Shown here: piece by piece, positions 1-8,231 of the stretch
How the letters are laid out: each line of letters opens with the position of its first letter
Position numbering within the stretch: the stretch's first letter is position 1
Source of the DNA: Enterobacter asburiae
GTDB lineage: Bacteria; Pseudomonadota; Gammaproteobacteria; Enterobacterales; Enterobacteriaceae
Direction of reading: 5' to 3'
Assembly (NCBI RefSeq): GCF_024599655.1
Contig: NZ_CP102247.1
Location: 2,046,001-2,110,000, forward strand
Length of the DNA stretch: 64,000 nt
Notes under the pieces: generated by a model
Seen by the model: only the letters and a program-made list of their open reading frames with translations
Database searches by the model: none
Told to the model about the DNA's origin: nothing
Made by a program: the position numbers and the translations under genes

Positions 1-2
1 AG

Positions 3-887
3 AAAAACCGCCTCAGCTATCAGCAGAACGGCTATTACTTACAGGATCAGGTAGAGTTTGGCGGCCTCAACCTGCTGGGCAGCCTGCGCTACGACGATTA
101 CCGCTCCGTCACCACCAACTACCTGCAAAACGGTGATAAAGCCTGGGTGTCGCAGGATCGCGTCACCAAACGCCTGGGCGCGCTTTACGCCTTCGATAAC
201 GGGATTTCACCATTTATCAGCTATTCAGAAGGTTTTGCGCCGGTGTCACCGCAGGGAACGCTCGTGGCGAAAGACGTCAAGCCAACCACCAGCAAGCAGG
301 TGGAGGGCGGGGTGAAATATCTTCTGGCCGACTACGCCACCACCTTTACCGCCTCGGTGTTTAACATTCGTCAGAAAAATGTCGTTACCTCCGACCCGGG
401 CTTCCTGAACTATCGTCAGACCGGGGAAGTGGAATCCAAAGGGGCAGAGCTGTCCGCCATCAGCCGTCCGACGGACAGCCTGACGCTGGTTGCCAACTAT
501 GCGTACACCCACGCGATCAACCGGGAAGATGACAAGTACAAAGGTAAACGTCCAACGCAGGTCCCGGAGAATGCCTTCAACCTCTGGGGGGATTACACCT
601 TTGACAACACGCCGCTGAAAGGACTGATGCTGGGAGCGGGCGCACGCTACACCGGGCCGATGGAAATCTCTCCGGCAAACGATGCGGGAAAACTGGGCGG
701 CACTACGCAGTACGATCTGGCGGCTTCCTACCGGATGGGCGAAATCCTGCCTTCGCTGGCAGGGCTGACGCTTAAGGCCAGCGCGCAGAACATCACCAAT
801 AAAGAGACGTTGACCTGCTACGACACGACCAACTGCTGGATCGGGCGTGACAGGACGTATCAGCTAGGGGCGAGTTACAGTTTCTAA
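3..887 (+). CDS. TonB-dependent siderophore receptor, C-terminal part (5' end outside window)
   Basis: The reading frame is open from the window edge and ends at TAA 885-887, giving the last 294 residues of an outer-membrane receptor. The visible part is a run of alternating amphipathic beta-strands typical of a 22-stranded TonB-dependent barrel: repeated Tyr/Phe-rich strands, loops such as the GEVESKGAEL strand turn, the NITNKE segment near the end, and a C-terminal Phe (GASYSF), the usual signal for the barrel assembly machinery. The C-terminal region resembles FhuA/FoxA-type hydroxamate siderophore receptors, where a Cys pair lies in the last extracellular loop (here in the TCYDTTNCW segment). 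The ligand cannot be fixed without the plug domain. It is followed by a REP element and the convergent treA. Family assignment is secure; substrate is inference. Confidence 0.85.
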   Translation, partial: KNRLSYQQNGYYLQDQVEFGGLNLLGSLRYDDYRSVTTNYLQNGDKAWVSQDRVTKRLGALYAFDNGISPFISYSEGFAPVSPQGTLVAKDVKPTTSKQVEGGVKYLLADYATTFTASVFNIRQKNVVTSDPGFLNYRQTGEVESKGAELSAISRPTDSLTLVANYAYTHAINREDDKYKGKRPTQVPENAFNLWGDYTFDNTPLKGLMLGAGARYTGPMEISPANDAGKLGGTTQYDLAASYRMGEILPSLAGLTLKASAQNITNKETLTCYDTTNCWIGRDRTYQLGASYSF

Positions 888-910
888 GTAACTCCCTGTG
901 AGTTCAAAAT

Positions 911-945
911 GTAGGCCGGGTAAGGCGTAGCCGCTACCCGGCAAT
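911..945. repeat. REP element between receptor gene and treA
   Basis: The inverted repeat GCCGGGTA ... TACCCGGC (915-942), preceded by GTAG, is the usual core of enterobacterial REP/PU sequences. It lies between the convergent 3' ends of the receptor gene and treA, the common position for such elements, where it may stabilise 3' ends of transcripts. Confidence 0.8.
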
Positions 946-951
946 ACACCT

Positions 952-2637
952 TTACTGCGCCGCAGCTTTCACCGGCGCAGCCTCATCATTCGCCGCAGGC
1001 TGATTCTCCGGCACGCTGTCGCACGGTTTTTCTTTCGGGCAGACCCGATCCAGCATTTTCAGCGTCACGCCGTTGCTCCAGCCGAAGCCGTCCTGCAGCG
1101 GATATTCCCCGCCGCCGCCGCCCGTACCGGTTGTCGACACGTCATACTTCTCGACCAGTTTCTTTTCCCTGTCGTAAGTATGCTGAACGTTCTTCAGGAA
1201 GCGCCAGGTCACGTCCATCGAGACCTTCTCCTGGCCGTAGTTCTGCAGCCCTTCCGCGGCAACCCACTGCAGCGGGGCCCAGCCGTTTGGCGCATCCCAC
1301 TGCTGGCCACTGTTGACGGTTGTGGTCGCAATACCGCCCGGTTTCAACAGGCGCGACGAGGTTGCCGCGGCGACTTTATCGGCCCGCTCCTGCGCCGCCG
1401 CCTTCACGTAAAGCGGGAACAGGGCTGCCGCCGTGAGCTGATTACGTACCTTCTTGCTCTTCAGATCGTAATCCGCGTACCAGCCCTCTTTATCATTCCA
1501 CAGGTGGCTTTCGATGGCTTTCTGACGGGCTGTTGCCAGCGCCTCGTATTTGCTTGCGCTGGCGGCGTCGCCACTCTCCTGGCCTGCCCGCGCCAGCAGT
1601 TTTTCCATTTTGAACATCAGGGCATTCAGGTCCACGGGGACAATGCTGGTGGTCCGAATGGTGCCGAGCTTTTGCGGGTCGTCCATCCAGCGGGAGCTAA
1701 AGTCCCAGCCCGAGGCCGCAGCGGAACGCAGATCGCGGTAGATCTCTGTCGCAGGTCGGTTAGGGTTACTTTTGGCGGTATTCACATCGTCAAGCCAGGA
1801 CTCCGGGCGCGGGGTATCGCGGTCGTCCCAGTAGCGGTTGAGGATAGCGCCGTCATCCAGCTTCACCACGCGTTTGTTAGCCTGCCCCGGCTGAAGGGCG
1901 TCGACGCCGTCCATCCAGTAGGCATACTCTTTCTCCATCTGCGGACGATACTTCTTCAGCGCATCGCTGTCGTGCGTTGCCAGCAGTTCCACCATCAGCG
2001 AGAAGAACGGCGGCTGGGATCGGCTCAGGTAATAGCTGCGGTTGCCGTTGGGAATGTGGCCGAAGGTGTCAATCTCATACGCAAAGTTATCCACCATGTC
2101 GCTGATTTTGTCCCAATGAGCGCTCTCTGCCAGGCCCAGCATGGTGAAATAGCTGTCCCAGTAGTAGACCTCGCGGAAACGTCCGCCGGGCACAACGTAA
2201 GGTTTGGGTAACGGCAGCAGGGAATCCCATTTGTTGCTGGCTTTATCCGTGGTGCGCGTCAGTACGGGCCAGAGATCGTCGATGTGCTCACGTAAACTTT
2301 GTCCAGCAGGCGGAACATATTTTTCCCCTTCCGCAGGGAGCGTAAAGTTCATCTCGACAAAGTGGCGTAAGTCAAAGCTGGACTGCGTGTGCTGCATCCG
2401 ATAGTCCGCCAGAATCATCAGCGGGTCGCTTTTGGGGACGGCATCAGCGAAGGTTTTCTGATCGGGAAACAGTTTGGCGCTTTGCACATCATTAAACAGC
2501 GGGCCCAGCAAAATATCGGGTGAGACTGTCTGGGCTGCGGGTCTATCGTCGGCATAACCGAATGTCGTTACGCCGAGCAGCGCGCCTCCTAACGCAAGGG
2601 GCAAGAACGCGGGGCGTAGTGTACGAGGTCTTATCAT
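952..2637 (-). CDS. treA: periplasmic trehalase
   Basis: Hydrolyses alpha,alpha-trehalose to two glucose molecules in the periplasm, so trehalose can feed growth at high osmolarity (GH37 family). The protein has 561 residues, close to the 565 of E. coli TreA. It starts with a signal peptide (MIRPR, a hydrophobic core, cleavage after about YA). Both trehalase signatures are present: PGGRFREVYYWDSY near residue 150 and QWDAPNGWAPLQ near residue 450; a Gly-rich stretch GTGGGGGEYP follows. The ATG at 2637 is preceded by AGGAGA at good spacing, so the longer GTG start at 2658 is unlikely. The C-terminal tail is Ala/Pro/Glu-rich and variable in the family. In E. coli treA is RpoS- and osmotically induced; no promoter could be assigned confidently here. 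Confidence 0.96.
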   Translation of the reverse strand: MIRPRTLRPAFLPLALGGALLGVTTFGYADDRPAAQTVSPDILLGPLFNDVQSAKLFPDQKTFADAVPKSDPLMILADYRMQHTQSSFDLRHFVEMNFTLPAEGEKYVPPAGQSLREHIDDLWPVLTRTTDKASNKWDSLLPLPKPYVVPGGRFREVYYWDSYFTMLGLAESAHWDKISDMVDNFAYEIDTFGHIPNGNRSYYLSRSQPPFFSLMVELLATHDSDALKKYRPQMEKEYAYWMDGVDALQPGQANKRVVKLDDGAILNRYWDDRDTPRPESWLDDVNTAKSNPNRPATEIYRDLRSAAASGWDFSSRWMDDPQKLGTIRTTSIVPVDLNALMFKMEKLLARAGQESGDAASASKYEALATARQKAIESHLWNDKEGWYADYDLKSKKVRNQLTAAALFPLYVKAAAQERADKVAAATSSRLLKPGGIATTTVNSGQQWDAPNGWAPLQWVAAEGLQNYGQEKVSMDVTWRFLKNVQHTYDREKKLVEKYDVSTTGTGGGGGEYPLQDGFGWSNGVTLKMLDRVCPKEKPCDSVPENQPAANDEAAPVKAAAQ

Positions 2638-2739
2638 TAGTTCGTCTCCTGTCTTCACTAAACAGCGTGACCGCTGTTGTCAATCACCTGAAAACCTTAG
2701 ACGAATATTGCCCGCTTCGCGTTAAATATTGCTGGTCAG

Positions 2740-3696
2740 TCAAACCTCTTCCGGCGTCTGGCTGGCTTCCCGCAGCGTGCCCGGCGCATGTCCAATAATG
2801 CGCTTAAATGCCCGGCTAAATGCCGCCAGAGAGCCGTACCCCAGCCGCAGCGCGACGGTTTCAATCGGCTGATTTTCGTGGCGAATGTACTGAATGGCCA
2901 GCCGCATCCTCAGCTCGCTGAGATATTTTGCCGGGGTGGTTCCCGTCGCGGCCAGAAACCGTTCGGCGAACACGGAACGGGACGTGCCCGCTTCTTTTGC
3001 CAGATCCGCCACGCTCCAGTTCAGGCCGGGCTGCTGGTGCATGGCGTAAATGGCCCGGCTCAGGCGCGGGTCGCGCAGAACCTGCACCCAGCCGGTGGCT
3101 TTACCACAGCCGCCTTCAACCCAGCCGCGCACGATTAACGCCGCCACCACGTCGGCCAGGCGCGCGAGGATCCCGGCGTACCCGGCCTGACGCGCCACGG
3201 ATTCCCGCTCCATAGCCGCCAGCAGCGGGTGGATCTCCGGCCAGGTGGACATCAGCCGGCTGACCATCATCACTTCCGGCATCGCCTTGATCAGCGGCTG
3301 CATCCCGCCCAGCTCAAAATCCATGCACCCGCTAAAGATGATGGTGTTCTCGCTTTCCGGGCAGGGCTCGCAGGTGATGGCACAGACCGAGCTGCAGATA
3401 GGCTCGCTGGGAAAGTCGCTGACCGGGGTAATGGTGGCCCGCTCGTCGGAGAGCAGGGCATGGGAATTGCCGCCAGGAATAAACAGGGCATCGCCGCTGC
3501 TCAGCTGAAAGGCCGCACCGCTCTCCATTCGCAGCAGGGCGCTGCCGTGGCTCACGAAATGAAACTGCGCTTTGCCGGGGGCGTGGTGGAACGCGACGCC
3601 AAACGGCGAGCTGGCTTCAATCCGCCGGTATTTCACCCCTGACAGGCGCATGCCGCGTAAAAGTTCGCTGATCAGATCGGGTGACTGTACGGTCAT
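2740..3696 (-). CDS. AraC-family regulator with N-terminal cupin domain
   Basis: A 318-residue transcription regulator. The N-terminal half is a cupin-type sensor (segments HHAPGKAQFHFVSHGSALL and GDALFIPGGNSHALL), similar to the AraC cupin_6 group to which E. coli RclR belongs. The C-terminal ~100 residues hold two helix-turn-helix motifs: WSVADLAKEAGTSRSVFAERF and the second around IETVALRLGYGSLAAFSRAFKR. Several Cys lie in the middle (CSSVCAITCEPCPE), which could allow redox or metal sensing, but that is speculation. The start at 3696 has GGAG seven bases upstream. It is divergent from the MFS exporter gene starting at 3812, so it probably controls that gene through the 115-bp shared region; this is inferred from layout only. 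Confidence 0.85.
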   Translation of the reverse strand: MTVQSPDLISELLRGMRLSGVKYRRIEASSPFGVAFHHAPGKAQFHFVSHGSALLRMESGAAFQLSSGDALFIPGGNSHALLSDERATITPVSDFPSEPICSSVCAITCEPCPESENTIIFSGCMDFELGGMQPLIKAMPEVMMVSRLMSTWPEIHPLLAAMERESVARQAGYAGILARLADVVAALIVRGWVEGGCGKATGWVQVLRDPRLSRAIYAMHQQPGLNWSVADLAKEAGTSRSVFAERFLAATGTTPAKYLSELRMRLAIQYIRHENQPIETVALRLGYGSLAAFSRAFKRIIGHAPGTLREASQTPEEV

Positions 3697-3811
3697 GGCG
3701 CAACTCCGGACGAATAATCAATAAGTGGAGATTATATGTCATAGATCGTCCAGGGTGAACCTTCTATGCTTTTGCGACAGTTGTCACATTTTTATAACGG
3801 GAGAAAAACAG

Positions 3812-4999
3812 ATGAATTCATGTGTCGCGGCGAGCGAGGCGGTAGCGCCTGCAAAACCCGCCTGGCGGGCCGTCTATTCACTGGGGCTGGGGGTGTTTGG
3901 GTTGATTACGGCAGAATTTCTGCCCGCCAGTCTGTTAACGCCGATGGCCGCGAGCCTGGGCGTAAGTGAGGGAATGGCCGGACAGGCCGTCACCGCCACC
4001 GCGCTGGTGGCGCTGGTGACCGGGCTGCTGATTACGCCAGCCACCAAAAGTATCGACCGCCGCTGGGTGCTAATGTTTTTCTCGGTACTGCAAATTATTT
4101 CCAGCCTGCTGGTGGCCTTTGCGCCGACTCTGCACGTATTGCTGATGGGACGCCTGCTGCTGGGGGTAGCCATCGGGGGATTCTGGGCGATGTCGACGGC
4201 TACGACGATGCGTCTGGTTCCGGCGGATAAAGTGCCTAAGGCGCTGGCGGTGATCTTCTCCAGCGTATCGATTGCCACGGTGGTCGCGGCGCCGCTCGGT
4301 AGCTATCTGGGCAGCCTGATCGGCTGGCGCAACGTCTTTGTTCTCTGCATCCTGCCGAGCATGCTGGCGCTGCTGTGGCAGCTCTGGGTACTGCCGTCCA
4401 TGAAGCCGGAGAGCAGCGGCAGCCTGAGTACGCTGTTCCGCGTGCTGCGTCGTCCGGGGATGATCGGCGGCATGCTGGCGACCATCCTTATCTTCAGCGG
4501 TCATTTCGCCTTCTTTACCTACCTGCGTCCGTTCCTGGAAACGGTAGGTCAGGCGAGCGTTGAGACCATTTCGCTGATCCTGCTCGGCTTTGGGCTCGCC
4601 AACTTTGTCGGCACCTCCGTTGCCGGGCATCTGCTGGCGCGTAATCTGCGCCTGACGCTGGCGCTGGTGCCGTTCGCAATGGGCGTTCTCGCGCTCACGA
4701 TGGTGGCGTTTGGTCATCTGGCGATGCTGGACGGGTTCCTGGTCGCGCTGTGGGGCTTTGCATTTGGTCTGGTTCCGGTGGGCTGGTCAACCTGGCTTGC
4801 TACCACCGTTCCGGATGAAGCCGAAAGTGCAGGAGGACTGCTGGTGGCCTCAATTCAACTGGCAATCAGTGCCGGTGCGGCCGGGGGAGGGGCGGTATTT
4901 GACCTCAACGGCGCCAGCGGCGTATTCGCCGGAAGCGGTTTCCTGCTGGTGATGGCGATGGTGATTGTGTTTATGGGTGTGAAAGTTAAAGCGGAGTGA
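3812..4999 (+). CDS. MFS efflux transporter, NepI/DHA1-like
   Basis: A 395-residue inner-membrane transporter with about 12 hydrophobic segments and the proton-antiporter drug-efflux (DHA1) pattern. The segments EFLPASLLTPMA, GRLLLGVAIGGFWAM and VPVGWSTW match, from memory, the E. coli purine-ribonucleoside exporter NepI closely in place and sequence, so an exporter of small polar molecules or a drug is likely. The start at 3812 (MNSCVAAS) follows GGGAGAA; an in-frame ATG-less extension to 3725 would add 29 residues rich in Cys/His without hydrophobic character and is rejected. The gene stands alone, divergent from the AraC-type regulator, and ends before a REP element. Substrate is unknown. 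Confidence 0.85.
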   Translation: MNSCVAASEAVAPAKPAWRAVYSLGLGVFGLITAEFLPASLLTPMAASLGVSEGMAGQAVTATALVALVTGLLITPATKSIDRRWVLMFFSVLQIISSLLVAFAPTLHVLLMGRLLLGVAIGGFWAMSTATTMRLVPADKVPKALAVIFSSVSIATVVAAPLGSYLGSLIGWRNVFVLCILPSMLALLWQLWVLPSMKPESSGSLSTLFRVLRRPGMIGGMLATILIFSGHFAFFTYLRPFLETVGQASVETISLILLGFGLANFVGTSVAGHLLARNLRLTLALVPFAMGVLALTMVAFGHLAMLDGFLVALWGFAFGLVPVGWSTWLATTVPDEAESAGGLLVASIQLAISAGAAGGGAVFDLNGASGVFAGSGFLLVMAMVIVFMGVKVKAE

Positions 5000-5006
5000 A
5001 TTATTT

Positions 5007-5033
5007 GCCGGGTGAACGCATGCGCCACCCGGC
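5007..5033. repeat. REP element
   Basis: GCCGGGTG ... CCACCCGGC forms an inverted repeat between the convergent 3' ends of the MFS gene and the GAPDH gene. It is the same REP core as at 915-942. Confidence 0.75.
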
Positions 5034-5040
5034 TTTAGGC

Positions 5041-6051
5041 TTACAGCCCTTTCTTATCCATCAGCACCGCCAAATCCACCAGGCGGTTAGAGAAGCCCCA
5101 CTCGTTGTCGTACCACGCCAGGATCTTCACCATGTTCCCGCCAATCACCAGCGTGGAAAGCCCGTCGATAATTGAGGAGCGCGGGTCGCCCTGGTAATCG
5201 CTGGAGACCAGCGGTTCATCGCTATAGCCCAGAATGCCTTTCAGGGGCCCGCTGGCGGCAGCATTGCGGAACGCGTTGTTCACCTCCTCGGCGGTCACGT
5301 TCCGGCTCAGCGTTACCGTCAAATCCACAATCGACACCACCGGTACCGGCACGCGCAGGGAGTACCCGGTCAGTTTGCCGTCAAGAGAGGGGATCACTTT
5401 CCCCAGCGCTTTCGCCGCGCCGCTGGAGTAAGGCACAATCGACAGCGCCGCCGCGCGTGCGCCGCGCAGATCTTTCTCCGGCTGGTCGTGCAGCGCCTGG
5501 CTGTTGGTGTAGGCATGGGTGGTATTCATCAGGCCATGCTCAATCCCGAACTGCTGATGCAGCACCTGAGCGGCCGGTGCCAGGCCGTTCGTGGTGCAGC
5601 TCCCGTTACTCACCACAGCGTGTCGGGCGGGATCGTACTGCTCATGATTCACCCCCATCACAATCGTCAGGTCGTCGTTCTTCCCGGGAGCGGAAATGAT
5701 GACACGCTTAGCGCCGCCGTGGGTAATATGCACCGCCGCTTTTTCCCGCTCGGTAAAGAAGCCGGTGGCCTCAATCACCACGTCAGCGCCAACATCGCGC
5801 CACGGGATATTCGCCGGATCGCGTTCGCTAAATACGGCGATCCGCTGCCCGTCTACCTGCAGCGCACCGTCCGCCGCTTCAACGGGCGCGGGCAGCTTGC
5901 CCAGAAGGGAATCGTGCTTCAGCAGGTGGGCGAGAGTTTTACTGTCCGTCAGATCGTTAATGGCCACAATCTGCAGATCCGGGTTACCCAGCGCCGCGCG
6001 CAGGAAATTACGTCCGATACGGCCGAAACCGTTAATACCGACCTTAACCAT
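5041..6051 (-). CDS. type I glyceraldehyde-3-phosphate dehydrogenase (accessory paralogue)
   Basis: Oxidises glyceraldehyde 3-phosphate to 1,3-bisphosphoglycerate with NAD(P)+. The 336-residue protein has the Rossmann motif GINGFGRIGRN at its start, AINDLTD with Asp33 at the NAD-selecting position, catalytic Cys152 in SNGSCTTNG, His179 in NTTHAYTN, and a C-terminal WYDNEWGFSNR. The segment DLRGARAAALSIVP and WYDNEWG resemble Bacillus/cyanobacterial GAPDH rather than the housekeeping E. coli GapA, so this is probably a second, acquired copy. The second conserved Cys of SCTTNC is Gly156 here. The start at 6051 follows AAGGAG. The GlxA-type regulator gene lies 78 bp upstream on the same strand, so the two may be cotranscribed. 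The physiological role is not evident from the sequence. Confidence 0.9.
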   Translation of the reverse strand: MVKVGINGFGRIGRNFLRAALGNPDLQIVAINDLTDSKTLAHLLKHDSLLGKLPAPVEAADGALQVDGQRIAVFSERDPANIPWRDVGADVVIEATGFFTEREKAAVHITHGGAKRVIISAPGKNDDLTIVMGVNHEQYDPARHAVVSNGSCTTNGLAPAAQVLHQQFGIEHGLMNTTHAYTNSQALHDQPEKDLRGARAAALSIVPYSSGAAKALGKVIPSLDGKLTGYSLRVPVPVVSIVDLTVTLSRNVTAEEVNNAFRNAAASGPLKGILGYSDEPLVSSDYQGDPRSSIIDGLSTLVIGGNMVKILAWYDNEWGFSNRLVDLAVLMDKKGL

Positions 6052-6129
6052 GGTGCACTCCTTATCTCTGTTGTCTGGAGTCACTGTAGGCGTCGGGCCG
6101 GTTGGCGTAAACGACAAAAAAGGATCAGA

Positions 6130-7110
6130 TTACGCCATCTTGCGGCAGTGGAATCGCTGGCGGTACTCGCCGGGCGTGAGGTGAAGCTGTTTCTCAAAGA
6201 TGCGGCGCAAATTAATGCTGGTGCCAAACCCGCTTTGCTCGGCAACGCGTTCAAGAGAATCCTGGGTCTGCTCAAGCAGCTGACGGGCCGCGGCCAGACG
6301 CGCCTCGGTCACGTAGCGGGCCGGAGAGACGCCCGCGTCGCGGGTAAACACGCGGGTGAAATTACGCGGGCTCATCGCCGCTTTCTCGGCCAGGTTTTCC
6401 ACGCACAGGTCGGCGGTGAGGTTCTGCAGGATCCAGGCCTGCAGTTCGCTTATCGGGCCCGATGCGCCGGGCGGCTGCAGGCTGTAACGACTGAACTGCA
6501 GCTGGCCACCGGGACGGCGCAGATACATCACCATATCCTGCGCCACGTCGCGGGCGAGGGTAAATCCGTAGTCGTCTTCCACCAGCGCCAGGGTCAGATC
6601 GAACCCGGAGCTCACGCCGCCGGAGGTCCAGATGGGGCCATCCTGAATATACAGTGGACCGCCTTCGACGTGGATAGCCGGATACTGCGTTTGCATCGTC
6701 TCCAGCAGCCGCCAGTGGGTGGTCGCGCGCCGACCGTCCAGCAAGCCGGTCTGGGCCAGCAGCATTGCGCCGCCGCAGATAGAGGCGACCCGCCGGGCAT
6801 GCGGCGCAGCGAGGTGCAGCCAGTCCACCACCGCCGTGCTCTCCAGCTCGTTCATGCCGCGTCCGGTAATGATAATGGTATCCAGCGGTTCACGCGGATC
6901 CAGCTCCGGCAGACGATAGTCCGCCAGCAGATTCAGGCCGGACTGGCCGTGGATCACCTGGTGAGGCTGCGTGGTGGCGATGATAATCCGGTAGCGGGGG
7001 TGGGAAAGCCCTTCCGGATGCAGCCGGTTGGCCTGCATCAGAATGTCGGCGATACCGGCGGCTTCAAACAGCATGCCGCCGTCAGGAACGATAATCAGGA
7101 TCTTCTTCAT
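6130..7110 (-). CDS. GlxA-family regulator: DJ-1/PfpI domain plus AraC-type HTH
   Basis: A 326-residue transcription regulator. Residues 1-180 form a class I amidotransferase-like (DJ-1/PfpI) domain, beginning MKKILIIVPDGGMLFE, with the nucleophile-elbow Cys in ASICGGAMLLA. In this family the domain senses a ligand rather than acting as an enzyme. The C-terminal ~100 residues are an AraC-type double helix-turn-helix (ENLAEKAAMSPRNFTRVF and LERVAEQSGFGTSINLRRIF). The start at 7110 gives the family's usual N-terminus, although AGGA lies unusually close to the ATG. It precedes the GAPDH gene on the same strand and is divergent from the desaturase gene at 7260, so either could be its target. The ligand is unknown. 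Confidence 0.88.
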   Translation of the reverse strand: MKKILIIVPDGGMLFEAAGIADILMQANRLHPEGLSHPRYRIIIATTQPHQVIHGQSGLNLLADYRLPELDPREPLDTIIITGRGMNELESTAVVDWLHLAAPHARRVASICGGAMLLAQTGLLDGRRATTHWRLLETMQTQYPAIHVEGGPLYIQDGPIWTSGGVSSGFDLTLALVEDDYGFTLARDVAQDMVMYLRRPGGQLQFSRYSLQPPGASGPISELQAWILQNLTADLCVENLAEKAAMSPRNFTRVFTRDAGVSPARYVTEARLAAARQLLEQTQDSLERVAEQSGFGTSINLRRIFEKQLHLTPGEYRQRFHCRKMA

Positions 7111-7259
7111 GTCCTGAAAAGTACCTTTATCACAGAATAAGTCAAGCGACGTGTGCGCCCCACGTTTCTGGCAAAGCAAAGCGATTTAAGTTCTTTGTTA
7201 TTTCAGGCGTTATCCCCGATCGTCAGAGAATTATCTCTGGCGAAACGGCGTCTGAAGGA

Positions 7260-8231
7260 ATGAGTCAACGAAGCTCCCTCTATTTACATCCGCAACAACG
7301 CGAACAAATCCGTCACCTTGCATCGGGTTTTTTATGGCGAAGCGAACTGCCCACGTGGCTGTTGATCGTCACTATTTATGCCGGCTGGTTTGCCACGCTG
7401 ACCTTCTGGCAAACGCTCGGCCTGCTGCCCGCCACGCTGCTGCTGATCGGGTTTACCGCCTGGTACATGTCCCTGCAGCATGAGCTGATCCACGGACACC
7501 CCACGCGTTTTGCCTGGCTCAATCAGCTGTTTGGCACGCTCCCGCTGGCGGTCTGGTATCCGTATGGCCTGTACCGGGACTCCCATCTTGCCCATCATCG
7601 ACACCATAGCCTGACCCATCCGGTGGATGACCCGGAGTCGTACTATTTTACCGACGAGAGCTGGGCGCGCTTTTCGCCGTGGCAGAAACGCGCGATCCGC
7701 GCCCGGAATACCTTCGCCGGGCGGCTGATGCTGGCGCCGCTGCTGGATATCCTTCAGACGCTGGGCAGCGCCGCGGCGGCGTTTCGTCACCTTCAGCTGC
7801 GGGCAATGACGATGTGGCTGGTTCACGTTTTGCTGCTGGTGGCGCTCTTCGCCTGGATGACGCATACCGGTTTTTCACCGGTCTGGTTCGTGCTGGCGGT
7901 CAGCTATCCGGCGCTGGCGCTGACCAAGATCCGGTCGTTTTTCGAACATCGCGCGGCGGACGACCCGCTGGCGCGCTCCGTTATTAACGAGGCCGGGTTA
8001 TTCTGGCGGGTGCTGTTTTTGAATCTCAACTACCATTCAGTCCATCACGATCTGCCGGGCGTTCCCTGGTACGGGCTGAAGGCGATCTACCAGCAAAACC
8101 GGGAGGCGTACCAGCAGAGAAACCACGGTTTTCTCGTCAGGGGCTATGGTGAATGGCTGCGACAGTTCTGGGTCAGACCAGTCGACGTCACCGTTCACCC
8201 CGGAAAACAACAGGGGGAAGGGTATGAGTAA
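7260..8231 (+). CDS. membrane fatty acid desaturase-like di-iron protein
   Basis: A 323-residue membrane enzyme of the desaturase/hydroxylase superfamily. The three histidine boxes that hold the di-iron centre are clear: HELIH at 74-78, HLAHHRHH at 109-116 and HSVHH at 259-263, separated by hydrophobic helices (TWLLIVTIYAGWFATLTFW and others). An acyl lipid, carotenoid or other hydrophobic substrate is possible. No ferredoxin or cytochrome b5 domain is fused, so electrons must come from a separate protein. GAAGGA precedes the ATG. The gene overlaps the next one by 8 nt (TATGAGTAA), indicating translational coupling to a PhnD-like binding protein. Family is secure; substrate is not known. Confidence 0.85.
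   Translation: MSQRSSLYLHPQQREQIRHLASGFLWRSELPTWLLIVTIYAGWFATLTFWQTLGLLPATLLLIGFTAWYMSLQHELIHGHPTRFAWLNQLFGTLPLAVWYPYGLYRDSHLAHHRHHSLTHPVDDPESYYFTDESWARFSPWQKRAIRARNTFAGRLMLAPLLDILQTLGSAAAAFRHLQLRAMTMWLVHVLLLVALFAWMTHTGFSPVWFVLAVSYPALALTKIRSFFEHRAADDPLARSVINEAGLFWRVLFLNLNYHSVHHDLPGVPWYGLKAIYQQNREAYQQRNHGFLVRGYGEWLRQFWVRPVDVTVHPGKQQGEGYE

Noticed and set aside
3725..3811. N-terminal extension of the MFS transporter
   Set aside because: The extra 29 residues are Cys/His-rich, lack a ribosome site and precede the clear start with GGGAGAA at 3812.
5488..7140. 550-codon open frame on the + strand, antisense to the GAPDH and GlxA-type genes
   Set aside because: It lies fully opposite two well-identified proteins, has no ribosome site, and its translation is low-complexity His/Gln/Arg-rich, typical of antisense frames in GC-rich genes.
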